The notes: generated by a model from the letters alone, not told the origin. 64,000 bases of DNA from CAVSCR01 sp963726575 (GCA_963726575.1 CAVSCR010000007.1:620001-684000); one strand, 5' to 3'. Shown: positions 34,996 through 44,670, numbered from the stretch's first letter. Made by a program: numbers and translations.

Positions 34996-35952
34996 CTACG
35001 GCAGCTGCGCGGTGGCCCTGCGAAGCCACACATCGGCGACCGACTCGACGTCCATGCCGGCCCGTTCGTAGAGACGGACAGCACCGGTCCGGTTCTGCGC
35101 CTCGACGTGGAGTCGGCAATCGGTGACGCCGGCTTCCCGCATGGCCGCGAACGACTGCAGCAGGAGGGCCAGTCCGATGCCCCGGCCACGAGCCCGGCGG
35201 ACCACACCCACACCGTTGAGATAGCCGCCCTTGGGGTCCATCAGCGCGGTCGCCGCGCCCAACGGTCCTGCCTCGTCGCAGGCGAGCACGCTCAGGTCGA
35301 GGCGAGAGTTCGGGCGGGCCAGCGTGTGTGCCACCTGCTCCGGTGTGAACGCGTCGCCCTGGTGGTCGCCGAACGCCTCCACGAGCACCTCCGTGACGTC
35401 ACCCGTGTCCTGCTTCGAGGGCGTGGGGGTGCGCCACGCCACGCCACGTGGCCACCGCGGCGCAGCCAGCGGCGTTGCCGCGAGGTCGATCGACATCAGG
35501 TAGACGTGTCGCTCTGCGCCGAAGCCGAGCTCGCCGAGCCCGTGCCCGACGGCGGGAGCGGTCTGCGGCACGAGGACCGCCAGGTGCGGATCGTCCGCGG
35601 TGCCGTCGGCGGTGAGGCGGGGAGCCACGGCACGAGCGAACTGGTCAGTCACCAGACGAAGTGACTGACGCAGCAGGCCGCCGACCAGAGTCGGCTCGAC
35701 GACGAGCGAGAGACTGCTCTCGCTGTAGGGCGGGGTCGTGGTGACCATGGCGGCGGCCAGCAGAGCACTGTCGAGCTCGACCAGCATGGCGTCGACGGAC
35801 GGATCGACGCCGGGAAAGGTCAGGGCGCTGCGGATGACGTCGGGGGTGAAGTACGTCGGACGCTGGTAGGCGAACTGGAAGAACCGTTCGGCCAGATCGT
35901 GGACGGGTTCGACATCAGCGTCGGTGACCGGTCGGATGGTCGGTGTTTCCAC
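34996..35952 (-). CDS. Two-domain GNAT acetyltransferase (MshD-like layout)
   Basis: The protein has tandem GNAT domains. The N-terminal one (to about 160) is degenerate. The C-terminal one carries the acetyl-CoA loop RARGRGIGLALL and NRTGAVRLYERAGM. Mycothiol synthase has the same double layout, but the sequence lacks enough recognisable MshD features to call it that. The start is GTG 35952, directly abutting the TGA of the STAND gene, so the two are translationally coupled. The substrate is unknown. Confidence 0.78.
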   Translation of the reverse strand: METPTIRPVTDADVEPVHDLAERFFQFAYQRPTYFTPDVIRSALTFPGVDPSVDAMLVELDSALLAAAMVTTTPPYSESSLSLVVEPTLVGGLLRQSLRLVTDQFARAVAPRLTADGTADDPHLAVLVPQTAPAVGHGLGELGFGAERHVYLMSIDLAATPLAAPRWPRGVAWRTPTPSKQDTGDVTEVLVEAFGDHQGDAFTPEQVAHTLARPNSRLDLSVLACDEAGPLGAATALMDPKGGYLNGVGVVRRARGRGIGLALLLQSFAAMREAGVTDCRLHVEAQNRTGAVRLYERAGMDVESVADVWLRRATAQLP

Positions 35953-38574
35953 TCACGCACTCCCGGCGTTGGCGGCGACTTCGCGCGCCACGGCGATGGC
36001 CTGGTCGACGGAAAGGCGTCGTCCCTTGAGCAGGGACTGCTCGTAGACCTCAGCCCCTGGCCCGGTCCGGATCTGCTCCACGATGCCGAGGTGCAGGACG
36101 GCGTCGGAGGGATTGAGGAGGCCAAGCCGCTCCCTCAGCGCCAGCGCCGCTCCGCCAAGAAGACCGGCTCGCTCGACATCGTCGAGCACACCCGCGACGC
36201 CGAGCAGCGACTCCAGCTGGTAGGCGATGCCGTGCTCGTAGGACAACGCGATCGTCAGGTCCAACGCTCGCTCCATCAGCGCAGCCGCCTCGACGACCTG
36301 TCCGGTGAGGAGCTTCATCCAGCCGAGACCGTTGAGCGCGAGGGCGATCCCGAAGTCGTTCTGATCCGCCTCGCCCAGCTGGAGCGAGCGGTTGAACTTC
36401 TCGATCGCGCCCGGCACGTCTCCCTCGAGGAGGTGCAACCGGGCCAATGGGATGAGGGCGACGCTCTCCGACCACGTGTCCCCCGCATCTCGGAGCAGCT
36501 GCACCCCTCGGGGCAAGGCCTCCTTCGCGCGTGCGAGGTCGGGCGGTCTCGCCATGGCGTAGGCGAGTCCGAGGGATGTCAGCGCATTGCCCTCGCCGAC
36601 GGTGTCACCAGCCGCGTCGAAGAGGTGAGCGCTGCGCGTCAGCGACTCCGTCACCAACTCGTCGCCGCCCTGGAAGAAGCTGACAACCGAGACGAGCCAG
36701 AGCGCGATCGCCGTTGCGCGATCTGAGACAGAGTCACCGGATCGGAGCAGCTCATCCAGGCGATCGCGGACTTCGCCCAGCAGGCCCACCAGCCACCAGT
36801 ACGGGTAGAGGGCGTAGGACAGTTCGGCCAGGGACTCCCAGTCGTGGGTCTCCAGCATCTCCTGCGCGGCGGCACGCAGGTTGTCGCGTTCGTCCGTCAA
36901 GGCTGCGAGGTGCTCACGCTGATGTGGCCCGAGCAGATCCTTCCGTTCCCGGACGCCCCAGCCGGCGTAGTGGTGAGCGTGCTCGCTTCGCACCGCGGCC
37001 AGGAGACCGCGGGTCTCGAGCTGTTCGACGGCGTACTCCCGCACGGTGGCGAGCAGGCTGAAGTAGGGACGGCCGCGCAGTTCGTGCTGCCGGACCAGGC
37101 TCGCGTCGACGAGCACGCCGACCAGCTGCAGGATGTCTGCGCCGTTCCCCGCACCGGCGCCGACGCTCTCGACGGCCTCCAGCGAGGAGCGCCCGGCGAA
37201 CACACCCAGCCGCCAGAGGAGGCTCTGCTCGTCCTCGGTGAGCAGGGCGGTGCTCCACTCGATCGTGTTCCGCACGGTGTGATGCCGCGGCGGTGCGTCG
37301 CGTTGACCGCCCACGAGCACCGTGAGCTGACGGTCGAGTCGCTCGAGCAGCGATGCGGGCGAGAGGAGCCGGATCCGTGCTGCCGCCAGCTCGATGGCCA
37401 GCGGCAGGCCGTCCAAGGTCGCCGCGATCCGTTCGACCACGTCGGCGTTGTCGGACGTCAACTCGAAGTCGGGCTTCACCGACCGCGCTCGCTGGACGAA
37501 GAGGTCCACGGCGGGCGAGACGACCGCGTCGGGTTGCCACGGTCGGCCGCCGGGCGGTGCGAACTCCAGCGGGCTCACCGGGTAGCTGCGCTCGCCGGAG
37601 ATGCGCAGGAGCACCCGGCTCGTGACGACGAAGCGCAGTCCGGGTGCCGCCTGGAGCATCGCCGCGACCAGGGGAGCGGCCTCGACGACCTGCTCGAAGT
37701 TGTCGAGCACGACGAGTCCGTGTCGGTCGGCGACGGCAACGACCAGCTTCTGCTCGAGAGGGAGATCACCTGTGTCGAGGACGCCGAGTCCCTGAGCGAT
37801 CGTGCTTGCGGCCGTTGCTGCGTTGTCCGCGGGAGCCAGCGGGATGAAGGCCGCCCCGTCGGGGAACTTCTGGTCCATCCTCCGCGCCACCTCGATGGCG
37901 AGGCGGGTCTTCCCGACGCCGCCCGGGCCGGTCAGGGTCACCAGCCGGGTCTCATCGGAGCCGATCAGCGCGGCGACGGCCTCCAGGTCGTGCTCGCGGC
38001 CGATGAGGTGGGTGAGCGGGGTGGGGAGGGCGGCATGACGACCCGGCAGGCTTGGCGCAGCCGGCTCGTGCGGGGCGGGCGCGACGATCGTGCGGCCCGC
38101 GTCGAATCGCTCGGCGAACAGCACGGCGAGGTCCGCGATCAGCAGCTCCCCCAGCTCGCCCGGATCGCGGAAGGACTTGTACGACGCCATGTCGTCAGCG
38201 CGGATCCGGTCGAGGAGGGCGTCGAGCCGGTCCTCGCGGGTGCCGATCGAGTCCTTGATGTAGATGAGCCGGGGCATCGTCGCGGCGGCGAGGTTGTACT
38301 CGTCCTCGAGCCCGGAGACCACCTCCCCGGGCGCGACCCAGCCGTACTTGTCCCAGTAGAGCCCGACGAAGATGTCGCTCTGCTCGAGGTAGGCGCGGTA
38401 CAGATCGCGCGGCGGATGCGGCCGGGCGCCGAGCTCGAACATGACCGGAGTGGCCGCCAATCGTTCGATGGCCTGGCGGACGGCCGTCCGCTCCGGCGCC
38501 AGCTCCTTCAGCGTCGAGCTCACGAACACGCGCAACCGTTGGTCGGGCGTGCGGATCTTCGAGCGGGTTGTCAC
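35953..38574 (-). CDS. DUF4062-STAND (NB-ARC-like) ATPase with TPR-like tail
   Basis: This 873-residue multidomain protein has an N-terminal DUF4062 domain (about 13-105: RLRVFVSSTLKEL, then DIFVGLYWDKYGW) and an NB-ARC/STAND ATPase with Walker A GPGGVGKT (216-223), Walker B LVVLDNFE (287-294), the sensor FVVTSR and the GLPLAIELAAARIRLLSP motif. A winged-helix-like region and a long alpha-helical TPR-like tail (about 560-870) follow. It resembles AfsR/LuxR-type STAND regulators in the core but has no DNA-binding helix-turn-helix at either end. Such proteins form ligand-triggered oligomers, and the N-terminal domain is the likely output. It is coupled to the downstream GNAT gene. Confidence 0.85.
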   Translation of the reverse strand: MTTRSKIRTPDQRLRVFVSSTLKELAPERTAVRQAIERLAATPVMFELGARPHPPRDLYRAYLEQSDIFVGLYWDKYGWVAPGEVVSGLEDEYNLAAATMPRLIYIKDSIGTREDRLDALLDRIRADDMASYKSFRDPGELGELLIADLAVLFAERFDAGRTIVAPAPHEPAAPSLPGRHAALPTPLTHLIGREHDLEAVAALIGSDETRLVTLTGPGGVGKTRLAIEVARRMDQKFPDGAAFIPLAPADNAATAASTIAQGLGVLDTGDLPLEQKLVVAVADRHGLVVLDNFEQVVEAAPLVAAMLQAAPGLRFVVTSRVLLRISGERSYPVSPLEFAPPGGRPWQPDAVVSPAVDLFVQRARSVKPDFELTSDNADVVERIAATLDGLPLAIELAAARIRLLSPASLLERLDRQLTVLVGGQRDAPPRHHTVRNTIEWSTALLTEDEQSLLWRLGVFAGRSSLEAVESVGAGAGNGADILQLVGVLVDASLVRQHELRGRPYFSLLATVREYAVEQLETRGLLAAVRSEHAHHYAGWGVRERKDLLGPHQREHLAALTDERDNLRAAAQEMLETHDWESLAELSYALYPYWWLVGLLGEVRDRLDELLRSGDSVSDRATAIALWLVSVVSFFQGGDELVTESLTRSAHLFDAAGDTVGEGNALTSLGLAYAMARPPDLARAKEALPRGVQLLRDAGDTWSESVALIPLARLHLLEGDVPGAIEKFNRSLQLGEADQNDFGIALALNGLGWMKLLTGQVVEAAALMERALDLTIALSYEHGIAYQLESLLGVAGVLDDVERAGLLGGAALALRERLGLLNPSDAVLHLGIVEQIRTGPGAEVYEQSLLKGRRLSVDQAIAVAREVAANAGSA

Positions 38575-38659
38575 GAGAGGCGCGCCCCCGGCACAGCCGT
38601 GACGCGCAGTCTCATGACCGGGAGGGTACGCCGGGCGTCATCGTCACCGGGGGAGACTG

Positions 38660-40475
38660 GTGCGCATGACCACGCGAGCTGCTGTCCGGGCACCGGAGCT
38701 GACCGGTCGGAGCTGGCTGAACACCGGCGGGCGGGCGGTGTCGTTGCGCGAGCTGCGCGGCAAGATCGTCTTGTTGGACTTCTGGACGTTCTGCTGTGTC
38801 AACTGTCTGCACGTGCTCGACGAGATCCGTCCGCTCGAGGCGAAGTACGCCGACGTGCTCGTGGTGATCGGGGTTCACTCACCCAAGTTCGAGCACGAGG
38901 CGGATGCTGCGGCGCTCGCGGCGGCCGTCGAGCGTTACGACGTCGAACATGCGGTGCTCGACGATCCTGACCTGAGCACGTGGAAGCAGTACGCCGTTCG
39001 CGCCTGGCCCACGCTGGTCGTGGTCGACCCGAACGGCTATGTCGTGGCTCAGCTCAGCGGCGAAGGTCACGCTCACGCGCTCGACTCGTTGTTGACCGAG
39101 CTGGTCGACACGCACGACGCTGCGGGCACGCTGCATCGGGGGACTGCTCCGTTCGTGCCACCCGTCCCGTCGGACACCACGTTGCGGTTCCCGGCCAAGG
39201 CGGTCGCCCTGCCGGACGGCTCCTGGCTGGTGGCCGATGCCGGGCACCACCGCCTGGTGGAGCTCGCAGCCGACCTCGCCACCGTCTCGCGCACGATCGG
39301 CAGCGGACATCGGGGGACTCGTCGACGGCGGCCCCGACGTCGCCACGTTCAGCGAGCCCAACGGTCTGTGCCTGCTGCCCGAGCGGGTAGCGACCAATGT
39401 CGGTTACGACGTGGTGGTGGCCGACACGGTCAACCATGCCTTGCGCGGGGTGCGGTTGTCGGACGGCGCCGTGACCACGGTGCTGGGGGACGGCCGACAG
39501 TGGATGCGCGGAGACTCGCTGGAGCAGCTGTCGTCGCCGTGGGATGTGGTCTGGTTCGACGACGCACTGGCGATCGGCATGGCCGGGATCCATCAGCTGT
39601 GGCGGTTCGATCCGCGCACCGGCGACGTCGGCGTCATCGCCGGCACGACGAGTGAAGGTCTGGTCGACGGTGTCGGCGGGCAGGCGTGGCTGGCCCAGCC
39701 GTCCGGGCTGACCGTTGACGCCGAGGGTGAGACGTTGTGGTTCGTCGACGCCGAGACCTCGAGCCTGCGTCGTGTTCGCAATGGTGTCGTGAACACCGCC
39801 GTGGGCCAGGGGCTGTTCGACTTCGGGCACCGTGACGGGCCGGCCGAGGTGGCGCTGCTCCAACATCCACTTGGGGTGGCGATGCTGCCGGACGGAAGCG
39901 TCGCTGTGGCCGACACCTACAACGGCGCCGTTCGCCGCTACGACCCGGTCGGTGCGGAGGTCACGACCCTGGCCACGGACCTCGCGGAGCCGAGTGGCGT
40001 CGTCGTGGACGGCGACGCGCTACTGGTGGTGGAGTCGGCGGCCCATCGACTGGTTCGCGTGCCGCTTCCCGACGCGGTCGGTCGTACCGTGGACGGCAAC
40101 GCGCAGCGCACCCATCGACCACCGATCGACGTTGCGCCCGGCGACGTCGACCTCGTCGTTGCCTTCACACCGCCCAAGGGTCAGAAGCTCGACGACCGCT
40201 ACGGTCCTGCGACGTTCCTGACGGTGTCGGCCGCCCCGCCGCAGCTCCTGGTCGAGGGTGCCGGAAACGGCACGGGTCTGACTCGCTCGTTGCAGGTGGC
40301 CGACGGCGTCGAGGGGGTGCTGCACGTGTCGGTGCGGGCGGCGTCGTGTGACGACGACTCGGTGGCCAACCCCGCCTGTCATGTGCACCAGCAGGACTGG
40401 GGCGTTCCGGTCCACACCACGGCAGGCGGCAGCCGTCGGATCGAGCTTCCGCTGTTCGCGGCTTCCGCGACGTAA
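38660..40475 (+). pseudogene. Thioredoxin-NHL repeat protein, frameshifted
   Basis: The gene encodes an N-terminal TlpA-like thioredoxin domain (FWTFCCVNCLHVLDEI, residues about 10-150) fused to NHL beta-propeller repeats and a C-terminal beta domain. The frame starting at GTG 38660 (or ATG 38666) breaks after RTIGSGHRG. The continuation GLVDGGPDVATFSEPNGL is in the next frame and runs to 40475. Removing one G from the run GGGGG at 39312-39316 restores one continuous frame of about 604 residues. It is either a recent inactivation, a phase-variable tract or a base-calling error. Both halves look under normal coding constraint. Confidence 0.85.
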
Positions 40476-40486
40476 CGCGTTTGCGC

Positions 40487-40801
40487 TCAACCCGCGGCCG
40501 CGGCGGCGTCGCGCGCGGGTGCTTTCACCACCAGATGCGCGGTGCCGGCCACGAGGTCGACCCGGCTGAGCGGCGGCGCCGCCTCTCCCTGCTCGTCGCG
40601 CAACAGTGACTTCGACTCGCGTTCGGCGATCTCGTGGTGCTTGGCCGGGTGGAAGACGGCCTCGAGCACCTCGAAGCCGGTCGAGGACACGGCGGTACCT
40701 CGGCGGGCGCCAGGGCGTCGAGAGGCGGCCAGGTCGAGCGTGCCGAGAACCAGCAGCGCGATCACGAGCGCGGGCAACGTCAACGCCGCCAGGGTCCCCA
40801 C
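40487..40801 (-). CDS. Small membrane protein, DUF6191-like
   Basis: One N-terminal hydrophobic segment (LAALTLPALVIALLVLGTLDL) is followed by a conserved-looking motif, TGFEVLEAVFHPAKHHEIAERESKSLLRDEQ, then PPLSRVDLVAGTAHLVV. I believe this is the actinobacterial DUF6191 family, of unknown function. The 104-residue length fits. It converges on the NHL gene with an 11-base gap. Confidence 0.75.
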   Translation of the reverse strand: MGTLAALTLPALVIALLVLGTLDLAASRRPGARRGTAVSSTGFEVLEAVFHPAKHHEIAERESKSLLRDEQGEAAPPLSRVDLVAGTAHLVVKAPARDAAAAAG

Positions 40802-40938
40802 GTCGCCCCTCCCCTCGTCGGCTGCCCCACGTTCGGATGGTCAAGTCAGTCGTTGATCTAGGAGATCATGCTGGGTTCTGATGATCAACTTGCACATGAA
40901 GTCCAAGATCAACTTGGTTGGGTTCCGGGACTACCTGC
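40802..40938. other. Spacer with repeated GATCAACTTG words
   Basis: No gene is seen. GATCAACTTG occurs twice (40883-40892 and 40907-40916), the complementary word GTTGATC once (40852-40858), and CCAAG/CTTGG form a small hairpin around ATCAA (40903-40917). A related sequence, CCCAAGATCAACGTGGG, lies at 53418-53434. The role is unknown. It may include the acyl-CoA dehydrogenase terminator. Confidence 0.5.
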
Positions 40939-42765
40939 CTAGAAGGACGACTCGGGAAGGTCCATGAGCTCGTTGTCGGTAGCCTCCACGACCTGCCGCG
41001 CCGCAGCCAGACCCGGCAGCACCTGGCCGGCGAAGAACCGGGCCGCGGCCACCTTGCCCAGGTAGAAGTCGTGGTCGCGCCCAGAGGCCGTGGGAAGCGC
41101 CGCGAGCGCCACTTCGGCCTGGCGCAGCAACAGCCACGCGACCACCACGTCACCCATCCCGAACAACAGTCGCGTCGTGTTCTGCCCGACCTTGTACAGC
41201 GACGCCGGATCGTCGGTCGAGGCCATCGCGAACCCGGCCATGGTGCCGATGATCGCCTGCAGGTCCTCGACAGCGCGGCCGAGCAGCTCCCGCTCGCGGG
41301 CCAGCGCGTCGTCGGCGCCACCCCCCTTGGCGGTCTCCTCCACCTGGCTGGCGAGCACGTGCAGGGCGCCGAAGTTGTTGCGGACGATCTTGCGGAAGAA
41401 CAGGTCGAGCCCCTGGATCGCCGTGGTGCCTTCGTACAGCGTGTCGATCTTGGCGTCGCGGATGTACTGCTCGATCGGGTAGTCCTGCAGGTACCCGGAG
41501 CCGCCGAAGCACTGCAGCGACTCCGCGAGCAGCGCGTAGGAGCGTTCCGACCCGTAGCCCTTGACGATCGGGAGCAGCAGGTCGTTCAGGGCGTCCTCGG
41601 CGCTCGCGTCCTCGCCCGCGGCTTCCTTGATCCGGATCGTGTCCTGGATCGACGCGGTGTACAGCACCAGCGCTCGCATGCCCTCGGCGTAGGCCTTCTG
41701 CGTCATCAACGACCGACGCACGTCCGGGTGGTGGATCACGCTGACGCGGGGAGCGGTCTTGTCCAGCATCTGGGTGAGGTCGGCGCCCTGGATGCGGGTC
41801 TTGGTGTACTCCAACGCGTTGAGGTAGCCCGTGGACAACGTCGAGATCGCCTTGGTGCCGACCATCATCCGAGCGAACTCGATGATGTGGAACATCTGAG
41901 CGATGCCGTCGTGCACCTCGCCGACCAGCCACCCGACGGCCGGCTCGTGCTCGCCGAACGTCAGCTCGCACGTGGTCGACACCTTCAGGCCCATCTTGTG
42001 CTCGACGTTGGTCGTGTAGACGCCGTTGCGCTGCAGCAGATCCCCCGTCGACCAGTCCACGTGAATCTTCGGGACCAGGAACAGCGACAAGCCCTTGGTG
42101 CCAGGACCGGCGCCTTCCGGGCGCGCGAGAACCAGATGAAGGATGTTGTCGCTCAGGTCGTGCTCGCCTGAGGTGATGAAGCGCTTGACGCCTTCGATGT
42201 GCCAGGTGCCGTCCGCCTGCTGGATCGCCTTGGTGCGTCCCGCACCGACGTCACTGCCGGCGTCCGGTTCGGTGAGCACCATCGTGGCGCCCCACTGCTT
42301 GCCGGCCCAGACGCGCGCCCACTCCTTCTGCTCGTCGGTGCCCAAGGCCCAGAACACGTGGGCGAACGCGGGACCGGAGGAGTACATGTGCACGCCGGGG
42401 TTGGAACCGAGCACCATCTCGGCGATCGCCCAGCGCAGGGATGGGGGGGTGGGCGTGCCGCCCAGGGACTCCGGAAGGTCCATCTGCGCCCAGCCGCTGT
42501 CCATGTAGGCGTGAAAGGCGCGCGCGAACTGCTCGGGCATCGTCACCGAGTGGGTCACGGGGTCGAACACCGGCGGCGTGCGGTCCCCCACCTCGAACGC
42601 GTCGGCCAGCACGCCCGTGGCGAGCGACTCGATCTCGCTCAGGAGTCCACGGGCGGTGGCCAGGTCGAGGTCGGCGTACGGCCCCGTGCCGAGAATGGCC
42701 TCGCGACCGAGCACCTCGAACAGCGTGAACTCGATGTCGCGAAGGTTGGACTTGTAGTGGCCCAT
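40939..42765 (-). CDS. Acyl-CoA dehydrogenase (long form, FadE5/DmdC-like)
   Basis: This FAD flavoenzyme oxidises acyl-CoA to enoyl-CoA. At 608 residues it is the long class with an extra C-terminal domain. The conserved blocks are VLTEPDAGSDVG and RFITSGEHDLSDN around FAD, the LQCFGGSGYLQDYPIEQYIRD segment, and YEGTTAIQGLDLF near the active site. ATG 42765 begins MGHYKSNLRD, the usual start of this subgroup. The upstream 185-base spacer has an inverted repeat suited to a TetR-type lipid regulator. It is probably involved in fatty-acid or related acyl-CoA degradation. Confidence 0.92.
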   Translation of the reverse strand: MGHYKSNLRDIEFTLFEVLGREAILGTGPYADLDLATARGLLSEIESLATGVLADAFEVGDRTPPVFDPVTHSVTMPEQFARAFHAYMDSGWAQMDLPESLGGTPTPPSLRWAIAEMVLGSNPGVHMYSSGPAFAHVFWALGTDEQKEWARVWAGKQWGATMVLTEPDAGSDVGAGRTKAIQQADGTWHIEGVKRFITSGEHDLSDNILHLVLARPEGAGPGTKGLSLFLVPKIHVDWSTGDLLQRNGVYTTNVEHKMGLKVSTTCELTFGEHEPAVGWLVGEVHDGIAQMFHIIEFARMMVGTKAISTLSTGYLNALEYTKTRIQGADLTQMLDKTAPRVSVIHHPDVRRSLMTQKAYAEGMRALVLYTASIQDTIRIKEAAGEDASAEDALNDLLLPIVKGYGSERSYALLAESLQCFGGSGYLQDYPIEQYIRDAKIDTLYEGTTAIQGLDLFFRKIVRNNFGALHVLASQVEETAKGGGADDALARERELLGRAVEDLQAIIGTMAGFAMASTDDPASLYKVGQNTTRLLFGMGDVVVAWLLLRQAEVALAALPTASGRDHDFYLGKVAAARFFAGQVLPGLAAARQVVEATDNELMDLPESSF

Positions 42766-42794
42766 GCCGGCCTCCCCAGCCGCTGTCCGTCTCC

Positions 42795-42821
42795 TACTCG
42801 CCCGTCATCTACTGACGAGTA
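42795..42821. promoter_or_regulatory. Inverted repeats upstream of the acyl-CoA dehydrogenase
   Basis: TACTCG (42795-42800) and CGAGTA (42816-42821) are exact complements. A second set, GAGTA (42817-42821) with TACTC (42834-42838), overlaps. The region is AT-richer than its surroundings and lies 30-75 bases before the start codon, as expected for a TetR-type operator. No cognate regulator is adjacent. Confidence 0.45.
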
Positions 42822-42950
42822 ACTTCATAGTGCTACTCATCGGTAACTTACGTCAAGCAGTTGAGTCCCGACGCGCCGGGCAAACCACGACTGTTCCTCA
42901 CCTTCCGCTAAGAGTGCGGCCGCCAAGGTGGGAAAGACGCTCTCCTGGAG

Positions 42951-43868
42951 TCAGCGCCACAGCACCGCGACGAAGTCCTTCTCGAACCGTGTGAAATACG
43001 TCGAAGGCGGACGCACGATGTACGGGTTGATCTTCGTGCCCGTCACCTGACCTCTTGCGTGCCGATAGACGAATCCGGTCGGCCAGGAGATGTTCATGTC
43101 GAGCATGACCGCCTCCACCACGCCGGCTCGGACCAGGCTGGACGCCAGCGTGCTGGGGAGAACCGACGCTCCGTAGCCGAACACCAGTGAGCCGTCGGCC
43201 AACGAGCCAAGGGCGGAACGGTTGGCCAGCGGCAGGTTGTGATCGGCGAGCCCCCACGCCTGTGGGCCGTCGGTGGGCTGCGCCTGCGAGACCCCATGGT
43301 CAACCAAAGGGCCGAAGTCTTGCCGCACGACCACGACACTCGGCCCCATCCGCAGATCTCTTCCCCACACGCCGACCGACAGCCTCCCGGTCCTAGTGAT
43401 GGCGAAGGCTGCAGAGCCACGGCGCAACGGCGCCACCGCCCGGCCGCGGTAGTAGTAGCCACCGACGTGGTCGGCAAGTTGGAAGCCGCCATTGAAGCCG
43501 GCAACCATTCGAGGTACCCAGGTCGACGGGGTGTTGTCCGCCGCGGTAGCCGGGCCGCCTTCCGGGACGGCTGTTCCCGGGACGTACCGGAATTGCAGGC
43601 GAGCGGCGTCCATCCACAGCAACGACACCCGGCCGGCGTCGAGCGTGGCAACGGCCAGCGCCGGCGACCCCGCAACCTGCTTCCAAGGCAGACCCGCGGG
43701 GGGACGGACCGGCGGCGGCGACGGCTTCGTCAACCTCGCGCCCTCCGGACCGATCCCGGACGGGGGTACGACATTCCCGGTCGTCGTCCCACAACCGGGC
43801 AGCAACACCGCCAACCAGACCACTGCCGCAATCAGTGCGGACCGGCGGCCACCGACGTGGCTGATCAT
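42951..43868 (-). CDS. Phosphodiester-glycosidase-like lipoprotein
   Basis: The N-terminus has a lipoprotein signal with lipobox AVLLPGC, followed by a Pro-rich linker and a domain of the phosphodiester glycosidase (NAGPA/DUF2233) type. Diagnostic stretches are MVAGFNGGFQLADHVGGYYY, the VGVWGRDLRMGPSVVVVRQDF block, VMLDMNISWPTGF and the C-terminal FEKDFVAVLWR. The same blocks recur in order in the gene at 46928-48172, so the two are paralogues flanking dprE2-dprE1-ubiA. Family enzymes cleave sugar-1-phosphodiesters. It would act outside the membrane. The start is 43 bases after the dprE2 stop on the same strand. Confidence 0.8.
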   Translation of the reverse strand: MISHVGGRRSALIAAVVWLAVLLPGCGTTTGNVVPPSGIGPEGARLTKPSPPPVRPPAGLPWKQVAGSPALAVATLDAGRVSLLWMDAARLQFRYVPGTAVPEGGPATAADNTPSTWVPRMVAGFNGGFQLADHVGGYYYRGRAVAPLRRGSAAFAITRTGRLSVGVWGRDLRMGPSVVVVRQDFGPLVDHGVSQAQPTDGPQAWGLADHNLPLANRSALGSLADGSLVFGYGASVLPSTLASSLVRAGVVEAVMLDMNISWPTGFVYRHARGQVTGTKINPYIVRPPSTYFTRFEKDFVAVLWR

Positions 43869-43911
43869 CGGCGCTCATCGCGGGCCGCTGCGATGGTGGC
43901 GTTCATCCCGG

Positions 43912-44670
43912 TCACAGGTCCAGACGGCGAAAGACCTCGTGGGGCAAGTGTCTGAGCCCTGACATCACCCAGCGCAGACGCCCTGGCACCCACACGCTCT
44001 CACGCCCCTGCGCGAGTGCCTGGGCCACCGCCTCGGCGACGGCCTCCGGCGTCGTTGCCAACGGCGGTTCGCGAAGACCGACGGTCATCCGGTCGCGGAC
44101 GAACCCCGGTCGGACCACGAGAACACGAGCACCTGACCCGCGGAGCGCGTCACCGACTCCGGTCACCAGCGCGTCAGCCCCGGCTTTCGACGAGCCGTAG
44201 ACGAAGTTCGACCGGCGAGGACGTTCGCCTGCGACGGAGCTCAGCAGGACGAGCACGCCATGGCCCTGCGCCCGCAACCGTCGGGCAGATCGAAGCGCCA
44301 GCGAGACCACACCCACGTAGTTGATCCTCGCGACCTCGACCGCCAGATCCGGATCGTCCTCGCTCATGCGCTGGTCGGGCAGAACGCCGAAGGCAAGCAG
44401 GACCACGTCCCAGTCCGCGACGCTGAACAGTTCTTCGACAAGCGCCTCGTGCTCGACCACAGACGCAGAGTCGAAGGTGCGCTCGAGCACCTCGGTGGCG
44501 CCGGCGGCGCGAAGCCGGCCAGCGGCTGTCGCGACCGCGGCCGCGTCGCGGCCGACCAGCCCGACCCGTCGGGTTCTCGCGCTGACGAATCGATGGGCGA
44601 TCGCGAGTCCGATCTGCGAGGTTCCCCCGAAGACCAGCAACGATTCCGGAGCACCGACCGCGTCGATCAC
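43912..44670 (-). CDS. dprE2: Decaprenylphosphoryl-2-keto-ribose reductase (DprE2-like SDR)
   Basis: This NAD(P)H-dependent SDR reduces polyprenyl-phosphoryl-2-keto-ribofuranose to the arabinose form. The N-terminal FGGTSQIGLAIAHRF nucleotide loop, LLSSVAGERPRRSNFVYGSSKAG (Ser, Tyr and Lys catalytic residues) and VLVVRPGFVRDRMT match mycobacterial DprE2 closely along the whole 252 residues, including the ending MSGLRHLPHEVFRRL. GTG 44670 overlaps the dprE1 stop by 4 bases (GTGA), so the two epimerase halves are coupled. Confidence 0.9.
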   Translation of the reverse strand: MIDAVGAPESLLVFGGTSQIGLAIAHRFVSARTRRVGLVGRDAAAVATAAGRLRAAGATEVLERTFDSASVVEHEALVEELFSVADWDVVLLAFGVLPDQRMSEDDPDLAVEVARINYVGVVSLALRSARRLRAQGHGVLVLLSSVAGERPRRSNFVYGSSKAGADALVTGVGDALRGSGARVLVVRPGFVRDRMTVGLREPPLATTPEAVAEAVAQALAQGRESVWVPGRLRWVMSGLRHLPHEVFRRLDL

